Position numbers and translations under genes: made by a program
Assembly: GCA_003152255.1 (NCBI GenBank)
Contig: PLZT01000417.1
Location: forward strand, 1 to 5,158
DNA length: 5,158 nucleotides
Direction: 5' to 3'
Origin: Methylocystaceae bacterium
GTDB taxonomy: Bacteria > Pseudomonadota > Alphaproteobacteria > Rhizobiales > Beijerinckiaceae
In this document: piece by piece, positions 5,059 through 5,158 of the stretch
Position numbering within the stretch: the stretch's first letter is position 1
How the letters are laid out: each line of letters starts with the position of its first letter
Notes under the pieces: model-generated
The model's input: only the letters and a program-made list of their open reading frames with translations
What the model was told of the DNA's origin: nothing
The model's database searches: none

Positions 5059-5072
5059 CTTTGTTGTTTCAG
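5044..5072 (-). promoter_or_regulatory. Candidate sigma-70-type promoter of the cytochrome-porin gene
   Basis: On the minus strand CTGAAA (5072-5067, four of six to TTGACA) and TATGAT (5049-5044, five of six to TATAAT) are separated by 17 nt. Transcription would begin near 5037, giving a leader of about 60 nt before the ATG at 4978. It is the best pair seen in the upstream region but rests on consensus only. Confidence 0.4.
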
Positions 5073-5097
5073 CGATGCCCGCAGCGAAAGGGGCAAG

Positions 5098-5112
5098 GCT
5101 GGTCAAACCAGC
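5098..5112. promoter_or_regulatory. Perfect 6-3-6 palindrome upstream of the cytochrome-porin gene
   Basis: GCTGGT-CAA-ACCAGC is a perfect inverted repeat about 26 bp upstream of the candidate -35. Its place and symmetry fit an activator or regulator site; no known consensus was recognised. Confidence 0.4.
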
Positions 5113-5143
5113 TTCTCGCTTTTCGGCGAACATATCGCGTTCC

Positions 5144-5157
5144 TTCGCAAATGCGAA
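5144..5157. promoter_or_regulatory. TTCGC/GCGAA palindrome at the window edge
   Basis: TTCGC-AAAT-GCGAA is a perfect 5-bp inverted repeat with a 4-nt spacer. Nearby GCGAACATATCGCG adds further GCGA half-sites. It could be part of a regulatory region shared with a divergent gene beyond the window. Confidence 0.3.
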
Positions 5158-5158
5158 C

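Overview
The window looks like accessory DNA from a GC-rich alphaproteobacterium of the Rhizobiales type. A methylotroph or methanotroph would fit, but the sequence does not prove this. The clues are a minus-strand small-RNA-like locus resembling the alphaproteobacterial suhB/MmgR (alpha-r8) family, a DUF3309-like mini membrane protein next to a VIT/CCC1 transporter start, and the codon use of the large gene. Only one full-length ordinary-sized gene is present. The rest is small genes, broken genes and repeats.

Left part (1-1295). A 54-residue hydrophobic, Gly-rich protein (47-211) is followed 20 bp later by the start of a VIT-family metal transporter. The transporter loses family similarity at about residue 69. 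Two tiny coupled reading frames then run the opposite way (803-463, stop and start overlapping as TAGTG); the first ends like a GlsB/YeaQ/YmgE-type membrane protein. A stretch with no supported gene leads to a minus-strand sRNA candidate (about 1192-1114) that ends in a strong hairpin and carries two CCTCC-type motifs.

Middle part (1296-3290). This holds three copies (A, B, C) of a roughly 150-160 bp block built from repeated GGGCTC/TTGCAA-type motifs. A stands alone. B and C face each other and bound a 573 bp segment with no credible gene, which looks like a non-autonomous or internally deleted insertion element. Next to A is an imperfect 21-bp tandem array of about ten units. Between A and B lies a small secreted Cys-rich protein (1878-2036), and a 35-residue hydrophobic peptide follows with a GTGA stop/start overlap. 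The C copy abuts a broken C-terminal piece of an IS1380-family transposase.

Right part (3330-5158). A 533-residue outer-membrane protein is encoded on the minus strand. It has a signal peptide, one CxxCH heme site just after it, and a beta-barrel-like remainder ending in Phe. This is the architecture of Cyc2-type fused cytochrome-porins. It has a good ribosome binding site, a candidate promoter with an inverted repeat across the -10 element, further palindromes upstream, and a strong hairpin just after its stop. It appears to be a single-gene transcription unit for electron transfer across the outer membrane. The other genes show no clear functional link to it, apart from a loose and speculative metal theme (VIT remnant, Cys-rich protein, heme porin).
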